Assembly (NCBI GenBank): GCA_905478925.1
Contig: CAJQKQ010000126.1
Location: forward strand, 1 to 34,560
Source of the DNA: an uncultured Verrucomicrobiales bacterium
GTDB taxonomy: Bacteria; Verrucomicrobiota; Verrucomicrobiia; Verrucomicrobiales; Akkermansiaceae
Direction: 5' to 3'
DNA: 34,560 nucleotides
This document shows, in pieces, positions 1 through 8,072 of the stretch. The translations under genes and the position numbers were made by a program. Position 1 is the stretch's first letter. The number at the start of each line of letters is the position of its first letter. The notes under the pieces are model-generated. The model searched no databases, was not told where the DNA came from, and was given only the letters and a program-made list of their open reading frames with translations.

Positions 1-40
1 CGGAGGAGGATGCTATCCGTTAGCGAGATCCCAAACCCTT

Positions 41-274
41 TCATTCATTTTCAAAGGCTACTCCGTCGAAAAATTCTTCGCTGAGATATTTTGCTCCGAC
101 AGTTCCGTCAGGAAGCATTGCGAACCCCTCCACGGAAAGTTCCAGGAGGTCGAAACCGACGGCTTTCTCTCCCCAAAAACGACGCGCGAGCTGCCAGATG
201 GAAGTGAAAGTCACCGAGGAACGGTTGTGAACCGCGCTTTCATTCGCGTTGACCCATGCCCTCGGTGATGGCAT
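41..274 (-). CDS. Small hypothetical protein (doubtful)
   Basis: A 77-residue reading frame starting MPSPRAW and ending GVAFENE. I chose the ATG at 274 because AGAAGG lies 4 bases upstream; the same frame stays open much further upstream, but that part is antisense to the lipoprotein gene. The C-terminal half (LLELSVEGFAMLPDG) looks like ordinary protein. No family is recognised. Its start is only 12 bases from the start of the divergent lipoprotein gene at 287, which leaves no room for separate promoters, so one of the two starts may be wrong or this frame may be spurious. Confidence 0.4.
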   Translation of the reverse strand: MPSPRAWVNANESAVHNRSSVTFTSIWQLARRFWGEKAVGFDLLELSVEGFAMLPDGTVGAKYLSEEFFDGVAFENE

Positions 275-286
275 TTTCCTTCTGTT

Positions 287-928
287 ATGAAATTCCTTAC
301 TCTTGGCATAGTTCCAGCCGCGCTCGCATTGGCAAGTTGTGAGTCGATGAATCGACCGATCTCCAGCGGTAGCTTCGATCCCCTCGCCCCTCCCGGCAGC
401 GGCTCCCAGATCGGCCTCTCCAACTACGGCCCGGATCTCTCGCCCGGCACTTTCGTGACGGCGAACATCCCCAACACAGCCTTCTACAAGAACAAGCCGA
501 AAGGAAACGAGGATGCCGACAAGCTGCTGGATCAGGGGACGAACATGAAGATCGTTTCCGCAGATACGAACCACGTCAAGGTGGAGCTGGACAGCGGCGA
601 GGTCGGCTGGGTGCCCTCCGTAATGGTCGCCTCGCCGAACACGGCAGCGCAAACCTATCCCGTCGACGGTACCTACCAGATCTACCCACCCCTTCCCGGT
701 GATGGCGCGATCGAACCACTTCCCGTCATCGATGCCAATGGCCTGCCGCCCGAAGGCGCCATCCCCACCATCATCGATCCCGATGCCCCGGTTGACACCT
801 CGATTGGGGAACCCATCAAGATCGACCCCGTCCCCGAACTCAAGCCAAGCGAACCGGAAGTGAAACCGGAGGAAGCGGAGCAGCCAGATGTGAGCGTAGG
901 GAGCGCGGCCGAAAAGGCCGCTGAGTGA
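287..928 (+). CDS. Lipoprotein with SH3-like domain
   Basis: A 213-residue protein with a lipoprotein signal: positive N-terminus (MKF), hydrophobic stretch, then lipobox LASC with Cys18. It is therefore expected to be lipid-anchored in the envelope. Residues about 50-110 (GTFVTANIPNTAFYKNKP ... VKVELDSGEVGWVPSVMV) look like a bacterial SH3 (SH3_3) domain, with the usual ending of a residue run, GEVGWV and a hydrophobic strand; such domains often bind peptidoglycan or peptides. The last 90 residues are a Pro/Glu-rich, low-complexity tail without a recognisable fold. The next gene on this strand starts 34 bases downstream. The precise function is unknown. Confidence 0.75.
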   Translation: MKFLTLGIVPAALALASCESMNRPISSGSFDPLAPPGSGSQIGLSNYGPDLSPGTFVTANIPNTAFYKNKPKGNEDADKLLDQGTNMKIVSADTNHVKVELDSGEVGWVPSVMVASPNTAAQTYPVDGTYQIYPPLPGDGAIEPLPVIDANGLPPEGAIPTIIDPDAPVDTSIGEPIKIDPVPELKPSEPEVKPEEAEQPDVSVGSAAEKAAE

Positions 929-962
929 GAGCGAAATCCCAGTAACACGGACAGGCAAGCAT

Positions 963-1319
963 ATGGAATTACCCGAACTGTGCGCCATCGCCGAAGAGGA
1001 AGTGGCGATGATCGCCACGGTTCTGCCGGAAGGCGTGAAAGAACAGGCTGCGGCCTGCCCTGTTTCCTATGAGAACAAGCCGCGCGCGGATGATGGGCTC
1101 GGGGATGACCTGCTCGGACTTTTCGAAGGCGCGTCCCTGATCGATGAGCCCGACCCAAATGCCCTACCACTGATCCGAATTTTCGTGGCCAACCTGTGGG
1201 AGTATACCGAGCGGGACGAACAAGATTTCCGCGACGAGGTGGGCACCACCTACCTCCACGAACTCGGTCATTACCTCGGCTGGGATGAGGACGAGGTAAC
1301 GGAACGCGGATTGGAATAA
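963..1319 (+). CDS. Zincin-like metallopeptidase family protein
   Basis: A 118-residue acidic protein with the zinc-binding signature HELGH (residues about 103-107) followed by YLGWDEDE. This arrangement, a short protein with HExxH near the C-terminus followed by G-x-D/E-D/E-D, is typical of the small metallopeptidase family PF06262 (Zincin_1/DUF1025). His, Glu and His of HExxH and a downstream acidic residue would bind zinc and activate water. There is no signal peptide, so it should be cytoplasmic. The physiological substrate of this family is not established. The next gene begins 5 bases after its stop, so the two are probably co-transcribed. Confidence 0.85.
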   Translation: MELPELCAIAEEEVAMIATVLPEGVKEQAAACPVSYENKPRADDGLGDDLLGLFEGASLIDEPDPNALPLIRIFVANLWEYTERDEQDFRDEVGTTYLHELGHYLGWDEDEVTERGLE

Positions 1320-1324
1320 GCCGT

Positions 1325-1885
1325 ATGACCATGCAACAGCCCCCGCCGATGCCCGTCCGCCAGATCAACGTGCAGGACGAGACGCACCTCAATCTCATCT
1401 CCGTCCTGCACTTCGTGATGGGCGGGCTCTATCTCCTCGGGATCGGATTCCTCATCCTCCATTACATGATCATGGCCATGGTTCTCCAGATGGCCGAGGC
1501 AGAATCCCAAACACCTCCCGCTTCCCCGTCCGCCGTTATCGCAGTGAGCCCGACGCCTGCAACCCCGGAAGAAGCCGCGACTCTGCTGGCGAGCCCGCCC
1601 GTCGCCGTTCCGACAAGACCAACATCCCCGCCTTTCCCCAAGGAATTTCTCCCTATCCTAAGTATATTCTACGTAGTTTGCGGCGCATTCCTCATCGCCC
1701 TATGCATCTGCAACATCCTCGTCGGGCTCCACATGAGGAAGCGCAAACACCGGATCTTCTCATTCGTGGTTGCGGGAGTGAACTGCCTCCAGTTCCCGTT
1801 CGGCACCGCACTCGGCATATTCACATTCATCGTCCTCTCACGGGTGGGAGTGAAAATGGACTACGACGCGAACGCCTCCGCTTAG
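1325..1885 (+). CDS. Small multi-spanning membrane protein, unknown function
   Basis: A 186-residue protein with a hydrophobic pair near the N-terminus (FVMGGLYLLGIGFLILHYMIMAM), a Pro/Ala/Thr-rich loop at about residues 60-100, and two more hydrophobic segments in the C-terminal half (ILSIFYVVCGAFLIALCICNI and FPFGTALGIFTFIVLSRV). A basic turn, MRKRKHR, lies between the last two. I infer three to four membrane spans with the Pro-rich loop outside. It lies 5 bases after the metallopeptidase gene. Its 3' end overlaps that of the convergent MoxR gene by 4 bases, so there is no room for a separate terminator. No family name can be given with confidence. Confidence 0.7.
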   Translation: MTMQQPPPMPVRQINVQDETHLNLISVLHFVMGGLYLLGIGFLILHYMIMAMVLQMAEAESQTPPASPSAVIAVSPTPATPEEAATLLASPPVAVPTRPTSPPFPKEFLPILSIFYVVCGAFLIALCICNILVGLHMRKRKHRIFSFVVAGVNCLQFPFGTALGIFTFIVLSRVGVKMDYDANASA

Positions 1886-2799
1886 GGGATATCCGTTTTC
1901 GAAAGCGCCATCCCGATCAGCTCAAGCGGGTCGAAACTCTCGTCTGCCAGGATACGATGCCGCATCACGGCAGCGAAAATCGCCTGCACATGATCCGGAT
2001 AAACGGCGGGAGCTGACTCCAGAAAGGCGTTGGCGCGTGCCGCTCTGAGAATAGCCAGGGATGCACGGATCGAGACGCTCTGGCTCGATCCCGCAAGCTG
2101 TCGCAGGGTCTCGCAAAGCGAAGTGATGTATTGCGCAATGGCGGGAGAAACGGGAACCTGCGCCGCCTTTTCCTGCAATGCTAGGACAGTTTCCCGCGCG
2201 AGGCCGAAATCCGGTGCGGACTCCTGCGAGTTCGCCCGTGAAGCATGGGAAAGGATAATCTCCGTCTGCCTGTCTGCATCCGGAAGCGTCATTTCGAGGG
2301 AAAGCAGAAAACGGTCGAGCTGCGGCTCGGGAAGCGGGAAAGTCCCTGCGGTATGGGTGTCGTTCTGTGTCGCGATGACCATGAACGGCCGGGGCAGCTC
2401 GCGGGTCACCCCGTCGATGGTAACATTGCCCTCGTTCATGCTTTCCAGCAGCGCGGACTGCACCCGCGGGGAGGTGCGGTTGATCTCATCTGCAAGCAGG
2501 CAGTTGGCAAAAACGGGACCGGGTATAAAATCAAAATCTCCCGTCGCAGAGCGGTAGAGATTGTAGCCGAGGAGGTCAGAAGGAAGAAGATCAGGGGTGA
2601 ACTGAACCCGCTTGAACGTTCCTCCCATTGAGCTTGCGAGGCTATGGGCGAGCGTGGTCTTGCCTATCCCCGGTGCGCCCTCGATCAGGACGTGACCGTC
2701 CGCCAGGAGTGCGGTGACGAGCATCCGCGCGGGTTCTTCGGCGCCGATCACAGTTTCTCCTAGGTGCCGGAGCAAGGGTTGCAGTGCGTCTGGATTCAT
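1882..2799 (-). CDS. MoxR-family AAA+ ATPase
   Basis: A 305-residue AAA+ ATPase. Walker A is GAPGIGKT (residues 41-48), Walker B is LLADEINR (101-108), and sensor 1 is in VIATQND at about 142-148. The VIGAEEPARMLVTALLADGHVLIEG opening and DEINRTSP segment are typical of MoxR/AAA_3 chaperone-like ATPases, which usually work with DUF58 and VWA-domain proteins in assembly or activation of other complexes. Here no DUF58 or VWA gene is adjacent: the upstream gene is purN, whose stop overlaps this start (ATGA), and the gene beyond the 3' end is convergent. It is probably the last cistron of the HU-rlpA-lpxK-purN-moxR run. The partner is unknown. Confidence 0.9.
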   Translation of the reverse strand: MNPDALQPLLRHLGETVIGAEEPARMLVTALLADGHVLIEGAPGIGKTTLAHSLASSMGGTFKRVQFTPDLLPSDLLGYNLYRSATGDFDFIPGPVFANCLLADEINRTSPRVQSALLESMNEGNVTIDGVTRELPRPFMVIATQNDTHTAGTFPLPEPQLDRFLLSLEMTLPDADRQTEIILSHASRANSQESAPDFGLARETVLALQEKAAQVPVSPAIAQYITSLCETLRQLAGSSQSVSIRASLAILRAARANAFLESAPAVYPDHVQAIFAAVMRHRILADESFDPLELIGMALSKTDIP

Positions 2800-3377
2800 G
2801 GTTGGAGCTTGCTGGCGTATGCGGCGATCATTTCCGGATAAAGGCGGTGCTCCTCCACCCGGATGCGGGCGTAGAGCGATTCGGAAGTGTCGCCGGTGAG
2901 CACCGGCACGCGAGCCTGACCGAGGATGGGCCCGGTATCCATCCCGGAATCAACCACATGCACAGTGACACCGCTTTCTTCCGCTCCAGCCTCGACGGCC
3001 TGCTTCCACGCCTCAAGGCCCGGATATGCGGGAAGCAGCGACGGGTGAATATTCAGTATCCGCGAAGGGAAGGCATCGAGCAGGGGCTTCTTAACCAGAC
3101 GCATGAAGCCGGCGAGGCATACCAGATCCACCCCCGCTTCCTTGAGCCTGCGTGCGGTCTCCTCCTGCGCCTCTTCGGGAAATTTCAGCCGGTGCTGCGA
3201 GCAGTCGATAATGCCCACCGGGATACCGTTGGCTTGCGCCCGACTGAGAATGTAGGCGTCCGGATTGTCGGAAAGGACGAGGGCGATGCGCGCATGGAGA
3301 ACACCTCCTTCGATCGCATCCAGGATCGCCTGCATGTTCGAGCCGGAGCCGGAGCCAAGTATTCCAAGTGAAAGCAC
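2796..3377 (-). CDS. purN: Phosphoribosylglycinamide formyltransferase (GART, PurN)
   Basis: Transfers a formyl group from 10-formyltetrahydrofolate to GAR in step three of purine synthesis, in the cytoplasm. The 193-residue length fits PurN. The nucleotide-binding start GILGSGSGSNMQ, the catalytic triad Asn109/His111 in NIHPSLLP and Asp147 in DSGMDTGP match the spacing of E. coli Asn106/His108/Asp144. The start codon is GTG at 3377; no closer ATG is available and the family N-terminus begins right there. The stop overlaps the moxR start by 4 bases, suggesting translational coupling. It lies 66 bases after lpxK. Confidence 0.95.
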   Translation of the reverse strand: MLSLGILGSGSGSNMQAILDAIEGGVLHARIALVLSDNPDAYILSRAQANGIPVGIIDCSQHRLKFPEEAQEETARRLKEAGVDLVCLAGFMRLVKKPLLDAFPSRILNIHPSLLPAYPGLEAWKQAVEAGAEESGVTVHVVDSGMDTGPILGQARVPVLTGDTSESLYARIRVEEHRLYPEMIAAYASKLQP

Positions 3378-3443
3378 GGCCTTGGTTTAAACGCCCGCGT
3401 GGTTCTGCCAAGATTCAAGTGACGCAGCCCGGGATATTTCCGT

Positions 3444-4655
3444 TCACACCCGGTATGCCCCCGCATTCCTCAGCACGGAATCTGTGACCGGCGACGGGTC
3501 GCAGATGAGGTCCACCATGCCGTCCCAGGCCTCCTGCCCGGAGAGGATTTCCACTTCGATGCGGAGAAAATAGATCGGAACATTGATCTCCGTCGGCCTC
3601 GGGAAACGGACGGCATCCTTCTCCGTGGTGACGATGATCTCCATGTCGCGCTCCACGCAGCGCTGCATAAAATGATCCACATCGCGGCGGTTGAAGCGGT
3701 GGTGGTCCGAGAACCGGCGGCGGATCTCCACCTTCGCCCCGAGTGCCTCCAGGGATTTCTCGAAATTCTCAGGGACGGCGATGGCACTGATCGCACCAAC
3801 CCATTTGCCATTAAGGAACAACAGCGGCTCGCGCTCGCGGGTATGGAGATTTTCCAAATGGATCGGGCCGTGGGCGCACTCGATGATGTCCGCCGTGGCG
3901 TTGTATTTCCTGATTCGGGCGATGAGGTCTGCGTTCGATGAGCCATCGCATTTCGTGATCAGAATGTAGGAGGCGCGGCGGAGGTTGCGGGGAGGCTCGC
4001 GCAAGGTCCCGCGCGGCAGCAGCGAACCGGTGCCGAAGGGAGATTTTGAATCGATCAGTACAACATCGATGGAATGAGCGAGATCGAGGTACTGCATCCC
4101 GTCGTCGAGCATCAGTATCTCCGATTCCAGTTCGGCAATCGCGAAACGCCCTCCCTTGACGCGGTTCTTGTCCACGATCACGGCAACCCCATCGAGGTTC
4201 TTCGCCAGCATAAAGGGCTCATCTCCGGCGAACTTGGAATCCAGCATGATCGAGGAACCGGTCGAAACGACCTTCGGCATCCGCTTGGAGGCAACCTGCT
4301 TCCCGTCTGCACCCATCCACTTCTGGGTTCGCTCGAGTTTCCTGCTCTTGTATCCCCGCGAAAGGATTGCGACCTTCCTGCCGCGATCCCTCAAGGATCT
4401 GGCGAGAAGCTCGACGACCGGTGTTTTCCCGGTTCCGCCGAGGGTGATGTTGCCAATCGAAACAACCTGCACACCGAGGAATTCCTGGGGCTTCCAGCCG
4501 CTGCGGTAACGCCCAATCCTGCATTGCACGAGGATGCGGAAAAGCCCCGAGAGGCCGAACATGAACATCCGCGTCAGCGTCGCACGGAAGCCCTTAGCAC
4601 GACCGAAAATTACATCGGCCCCCCATTGCTCCAACTCGTCGATCCGCTCTTTCAT
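3444..4655 (-). CDS. lpxK: Tetraacyldisaccharide 4'-kinase (LpxK)
   Basis: Phosphorylates the 4' position of the lipid A disaccharide precursor at the inner membrane. The P-loop is GGTGKTP (residues 73-79), preceded by VVSIGNITL as in the family, with the amphipathic membrane-associating segment at about 28-55 (MFMFGLSGLFRILVQ). Typical later motifs are ILSRGYKS, GDEPFMLA, LDDGMQYLDL and the ITTEKDAVRFP segment (here IIVTTEKDAVRFP). At 403 residues it is somewhat longer than the usual 320-360, mainly through a charged N-terminal extension. Its presence shows that the organism makes lipid A. It lies 59 bases downstream of rlpA and 66 upstream of purN. Confidence 0.95.
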   Translation of the reverse strand: MKERIDELEQWGADVIFGRAKGFRATLTRMFMFGLSGLFRILVQCRIGRYRSGWKPQEFLGVQVVSIGNITLGGTGKTPVVELLARSLRDRGRKVAILSRGYKSRKLERTQKWMGADGKQVASKRMPKVVSTGSSIMLDSKFAGDEPFMLAKNLDGVAVIVDKNRVKGGRFAIAELESEILMLDDGMQYLDLAHSIDVVLIDSKSPFGTGSLLPRGTLREPPRNLRRASYILITKCDGSSNADLIARIRKYNATADIIECAHGPIHLENLHTREREPLLFLNGKWVGAISAIAVPENFEKSLEALGAKVEIRRRFSDHHRFNRRDVDHFMQRCVERDMEIIVTTEKDAVRFPRPTEINVPIYFLRIEVEILSGQEAWDGMVDLICDPSPVTDSVLRNAGAYRV

Positions 4656-4714
4656 CTATTTGGAGAGGCTGGGCGTTTCCCCCGCAGCGGACAAGCCTCG
4701 CGTGTTTCCCGGCT

Positions 4715-5239
4715 TCACCAAAAAAGGAAACCGCTACGGGATTTCCTGCGGTAGCGCCCGTCCCCGACCGAAAGCACATCGATCTTGGTGCGGGTGAGAC
4801 CGTCTCCGTGAAAATTTAGCTTCTTGGCGGCGCGCGGCGTGAGATCAAGATGCCGTCCGGGGATGAACGGCCCGCGGTCGTTGATGCGAACCTTGAGGGA
4901 GCGGCCGTTCTCCAAATTGGTGACCTTTACCAGGCAAGGCAGTGGGAGAGTCTTGTGCGCGCCGCTCAGGTGCCATGGCTTCACTTTCTCACCCAGCGAA
5001 GTGTTGCCCCGCTTCAATCCGAAGAAACTCGACTCATCATACCAGGAGCAAGTGCCCGTTTCGCTAAAACCGAGCGCTTGATCGACGCTCATGGGATGAT
5101 ACGTCTGCCCCTTTATCGTATAGGATCGCGTCATGTATCCGGAATATCCGCCGGGACGCGAGGAGCATGATACGCACACAAAACACACCGCAGCAGCGCA
5201 CAGGAAGATGCGAATTGCAGATGGAAGCCTTCTTTTCAT
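4715..5239 (-). CDS. rlpA: RlpA-like septal ring lytic transglycosylase lipoprotein
   Basis: A 174-residue lipoprotein. I place the start at 5239 (MKRRLPSAIRIF) because this puts a positive n-region directly before the hydrophobic core and lipobox CVSC; the longer frame to 5293 would overlap the HU gene. The rest is a double-psi beta-barrel typical of RlpA: GTCSWYDESSFFG, LSGAHKTLPLPCLVKVTNL, VRINDRGPF and HLDLTPRAAKKL. RlpA proteins cleave denuded peptidoglycan glycan strands at the division septum or act structurally there. No SPOR domain follows; the protein ends soon after the barrel. It lies 13 bases after the HU gene. Confidence 0.9.
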   Translation of the reverse strand: MKRRLPSAIRIFLCAAAVCFVCVSCSSRPGGYSGYMTRSYTIKGQTYHPMSVDQALGFSETGTCSWYDESSFFGLKRGNTSLGEKVKPWHLSGAHKTLPLPCLVKVTNLENGRSLKVRINDRGPFIPGRHLDLTPRAAKKLNFHGDGLTRTKIDVLSVGDGRYRRKSRSGFLFW

Positions 5240-5252
5240 CCAAGCAACCCGG

Positions 5253-5585
5253 TCATTGGTCGCGCTCCCTGATGAGCTGCAGGCTGGTCGCAACTTTTTC
5301 CTTCATTTCCTTGCCGGGCTTGAACTTCACGGCCGCACGCGCCGGGATCGGCACATCCTTGTCGGGATCCTTCGGGTTCCGCCCGATCTTGGCTTTCATT
5401 TCACGGACCTCGAAAGCCCCGAAATTCCTCAGCACCACGTTGTCCCCGTTCGCGAGCGAATCAGTGACTTCATCGATCAGAGATTGGACAACCTCGTAAA
5501 CATCCTGCTGGGTGATCGCCACCCCCTTCAGGCCGAGTTTATCCGTGATCTTGGAGACGAGGTCGCGCTTTGTGGTGGTTGCCAT
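5253..5585 (-). CDS. HU/IHF-family DNA-binding protein
   Basis: A 110-residue nucleoid-associated protein. The start at 5585 (MATTTKRDLV) is chosen over an upstream frame start at 5681 because the family N-terminus begins here. Family marks are the helical KRDLVSKITDKLGL, VVLRNFGAFEVRE and the DNA-intercalating arm GRNPKDPDKDVPIPARAAVKFKPGK. HU and IHF bend DNA as dimers; sequence alone does not tell which type this is. The C-terminus carries about 15 residues (KVATSLQLIRERDQ) in a charged tail. It is the first gene of the minus-strand run to moxR and has a 404-base upstream non-coding region. Confidence 0.92.
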   Translation of the reverse strand: MATTTKRDLVSKITDKLGLKGVAITQQDVYEVVQSLIDEVTDSLANGDNVVLRNFGAFEVREMKAKIGRNPKDPDKDVPIPARAAVKFKPGKEMKEKVATSLQLIRERDQ

Positions 5586-5989
5586 TGTGATTCGTGAAAT
5601 TTTCCGAGTGAGTGCCGGAGGGGTTAAAGCAGGCGACACGCCATTTGTCCCGCCAAAAAGCGAATACACAACTTGTTTCATTCAGGAATGGCGATAATCC
5701 ACATCGCGATCTGCCGAGCATAGGAAAACAAGCAGCACACTGCTCCAGATCCTGTCTATTCCCAGCCACAGGCGGCGCCCCTGCCCGAATTCAACAGGAC
5801 ACCCCAACCGGTATCCGGCCAGCCGAACATTCTCCGCCCCGAACCGAGACAACTCCCAGGCGCAAGCCCTGACCCTTCGGAAGCGGCGGTTCGGTCGCGC
5901 CCAGAACCGAGCGGAACAGTTCGTCCGCAGGCAGGTAACCCCGGCCCGCCACCACAGCGCCACCACAGCGCCACCACAGGAACCGCCTC
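5586..5989. other. 404-base intergenic region between divergent genes
   Basis: This stretch separates the HU gene (minus) from the anchored protein gene (plus). Several frames are open through it, but they are rich in Arg, Pro and Trp, show no family motif and I take none as a gene. It must hold the HU promoter and probably the promoter for the gene at 5990; I cannot assign either firmly. The right end carries a threefold 11-base tandem repeat just before the start codon at 5990. Confidence 0.5.
5948..5980 (+). repeat. Three tandem copies of an 11-base unit
   Basis: Three adjoining copies of GCCACCACAGC (the third ends in G instead of C) occupy 5948-5980, ending 9 bases before the ATG at 5990. 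The last copy supplies the AGGAA that is the best Shine-Dalgarno candidate for that gene. Perfect short repeats of this kind can change copy number by slippage, which here would move the upstream region but leave the AGGAA next to the start. Confidence 0.85.
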
Positions 5990-6925
5990 ATGCGCTTCCT
6001 TGTGCCGGTATTATTTCTCTGCGTTGCGGTCGGAGTGGTGTACGGGGTGAAGACCTTCCTCCAGAAGGATCGTGACGGGAACTCCCCGCCGAATCAAACC
6101 ACAGCCGCGCAGGGAGCCACAGAGCCCGCAGTAAATACGATCCTTCCGCCGGAAGACGACAGCTTTGAATCGCTCACCGAGAATGAGGATCCCGCGACCC
6201 TGCCGGTAGCGGATCCAGCGATGCCACCGATCGGCGATGTCAAAAACGATTTCCAGCCCGAACTCCAGCCAGTCGACGGCGGGATCGTGGCGCTTGAACT
6301 GCTCGAGGAATTCCTCGGCATGAAAACCCTGGAAGAGCGCCTGCCGCACATCGAAACGAAACGAGCCGAGCCGGAACTCGTGAATTCCGTATTGAGCGGC
6401 ACGCTGCCAGAAGCACTGAAAATCAGCGTGGATGTCCGCGAAACCAATGCAATCGAGCAAGTGATCGACTACTACTATCACGTCAATTTCGCTACCCCGG
6501 ACGGGGATGCAAATCTGCAGACGATGTTGGTGCGGACACGCGGCACGAGCCCACCGAAAGTGGTGGTCGATTCCTTCCTCGACCTTTTCGGAGGCAGGTT
6601 CGCCAGTTATGCGGAAAAACCTTCGGAAGATGCCGGAACCTTCCAGATCATTATTTCCGCAGGAGCTTTCTGCTACGACGACGTCCCCGGCTCGGACAAG
6701 AAATTTACCCTGAAAATCCTCTCCCGTGAGGACGCCAAGGAAATCACCAAGGCTTATTTCGGGAAGCGCTCCAAGATCGGTTACATGCTTGAGGATGAAA
6801 CATCGGAACTGGCCTATGGGCAGGCAAAGGCCTGCACCGTCTTCATGCGCTGGAATACCGAGGAGGATCCGGAAAAGCCCTTCCTCGAAGCCCTCGACAT
6901 CAAGGCCCTGAACTGGAATTCGTAA
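5990..6925 (+). CDS. Membrane-anchored protein of unknown function
   Basis: A 311-residue protein with one N-terminal hydrophobic segment (FLVPVLFLCVAVGVVYGV), then a Pro/Glu/Thr-rich linker at about 25-85 and a C-terminal globular region without a motif I recognise. It is expected to be anchored in the inner membrane by the N-terminus with the rest outside the cytoplasm. AGGAA at 5978-5982 lies 7 bases before the ATG. Its last 26 bases overlap the 3' end of the convergent rhodanese gene. The C-terminal domain (IEQVIDYYYHVNFATPDGDANLQTMLV and following) appears alpha/beta. No function is proposed. Confidence 0.75.
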   Translation: MRFLVPVLFLCVAVGVVYGVKTFLQKDRDGNSPPNQTTAAQGATEPAVNTILPPEDDSFESLTENEDPATLPVADPAMPPIGDVKNDFQPELQPVDGGIVALELLEEFLGMKTLEERLPHIETKRAEPELVNSVLSGTLPEALKISVDVRETNAIEQVIDYYYHVNFATPDGDANLQTMLVRTRGTSPPKVVVDSFLDLFGGRFASYAEKPSEDAGTFQIIISAGAFCYDDVPGSDKKFTLKILSREDAKEITKAYFGKRSKIGYMLEDETSELAYGQAKACTVFMRWNTEEDPEKPFLEALDIKALNWNS

Positions 6926-7367
6926 GGGGATTTCTGCCGAGGCCCTTGAGCGCATCCCAGCCGCCGTGCAGGGTTTTCACCGGCGTCCCGAAGCCAAGTC
7001 CGCGTATGCGGTTCGCAATCTGTTTGCTAGTGCCGCAGGCCTCGCTGCCGCAATAGACAACGACGAGTTCAGCCCCTCCAGCGATGCCCATCGCCACGCC
7101 GGCTTCCATGGCGTTCTCGTCTTCCTTGGGATCGAGATTCCACAGGATCGCCCCCTCCAAACCGTTTCTCTTCCATTCCGAGCGCGTTCGGGCGTCGACC
7201 CAGAGGACATTCCCGGAAACATCGGCGAGGCAGATCTCACCCTCGGTGAGTTGTGCCGGATCGCATACGAAGGCGGGCTCGGATGGCGGCCCTTTCACGA
7301 GCCACGTCGCGCCGGCCGCTGCCAGCGATACCAGGACGATGACGCCAAGCTGGGAGACGGCGTTCAT
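6900..7367 (-). CDS. Membrane-anchored rhodanese-like protein
   Basis: A 155-residue protein with an N-terminal membrane anchor or signal (VIVLVSLAAAGATWLV), then a single rhodanese domain: VLWVDARTRSEWKRNGLEGAI, and the active-site loop VVYCGSEACGTSKQIANRI with Cys at the start of the loop, and the closing LHGGWDALKGLG. Such domains bind or transfer persulfide sulfur or sense redox state. It lies outside the cytoplasm by prediction. The start overlaps the stop of the DUF1573 gene (ATGA), so it ends the sigma-factor operon. The two Cys in CGSEAC could make a disulfide; that is inference. Confidence 0.88.
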   Translation of the reverse strand: MNAVSQLGVIVLVSLAAAGATWLVKGPPSEPAFVCDPAQLTEGEICLADVSGNVLWVDARTRSEWKRNGLEGAILWNLDPKEDENAMEAGVAMGIAGGAELVVVYCGSEACGTSKQIANRIRGLGFGTPVKTLHGGWDALKGLGRNPLTNSSSGP

Positions 7368-8047
7368 TTCGTTTTCTTCAGTGGCTTGGAAATAACGGCA
7401 AAACCCTGCTGAACTCGCTGCTTCGCGACATCCACATCCGTCTCGATCCGGATGATCGCAAGCCCGGCCGAATCCGTTCCTTTCTGCGGCGTGACCTCGA
7501 CCTGGTAATGCTTGCCTTCCTCAACGGTGATGAGCTTTGCGGTAAATAAGTCGTTGCTCGTCGCCACGGAGGTCACATGGATCAGCTTGCTGTAATCCAT
7601 CCCGATATCGATCACCTTCGCCTCCGCCGGGCCGCCCACCTGCCACTTCAGGCTCTTCGGCTCCAACTTAATGATGACGGGGATGAGGACGCTCATCGTC
7701 AACGTCGTCGAAGGCTTCTCCTCGGGATCACCCTCAAGCCAGATATTGATCTTCTTTTCCACGGTTCCCTGGAAACTGCCGAGTTCGAAGGTCGCGCGGA
7801 GGACGCCCGACTCACCGGGAGCATAACTGAATTTCCCGCCCCCCACCTGCACCGCAAGGCAGGAGCATCCAGCGTCCGCCTGCGTGATTTTGACCGCCTC
7901 TTTCCCGTTGTTCCTGAACTTAAAATCCCGGGTCACGACCTTGTCGCTGAGATCCGCCTTCGCTTCGATGGATGGCGTCTCGAACTCCAGGGCGGCGACA
8001 CCCGGGATGATACCGAGCAGGAAAAATGCAAGAGTTAGGGCGTTCAT
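7364..8047 (-). CDS. DUF1573 domain protein, exported
   Basis: A 227-residue exported protein. I start it at the ATG at 8047 (MNALTLAFFLLGIIPGVAALEF), since the frame upstream of that only begins at a TTG and the signal peptide fits. The N-terminal domain has the DUF1573 pattern: DFKFRNNGKEAVKITQADAGCSCLAVQ, then YAPGESGVLRATFELGSFQG and strand pairs. DUF1573 proteins have an immunoglobulin-like fold, common in Bacteroidota and Verrucomicrobiota, with unknown role. The two Cys in AGCSC are conserved in the family. It lies 25 bases after the upstream gene and overlaps the rhodanese gene by 4 bases, so both are probably made together. Confidence 0.88.
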   Translation of the reverse strand: MNALTLAFFLLGIIPGVAALEFETPSIEAKADLSDKVVTRDFKFRNNGKEAVKITQADAGCSCLAVQVGGGKFSYAPGESGVLRATFELGSFQGTVEKKINIWLEGDPEEKPSTTLTMSVLIPVIIKLEPKSLKWQVGGPAEAKVIDIGMDYSKLIHVTSVATSNDLFTAKLITVEEGKHYQVEVTPQKGTDSAGLAIIRIETDVDVAKQRVQQGFAVISKPLKKTK

Positions 8048-8072
8048 GGGAATGATGATTGCCCCGGATGCG

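Noticed and set aside
1..40. Possible short plus-strand gene after GGAGGAGG at the left edge
   Set aside because: GGAGGAGGATG looks like a start site, but the frame ends after 24 codons and shows no protein character.
275..1018. Upstream part of a 325-residue minus-strand frame
   Set aside because: It is antisense to the lipoprotein gene and its residues are typical of a shadow frame; only the last 77 residues have a plausible start and ribosome-binding site.
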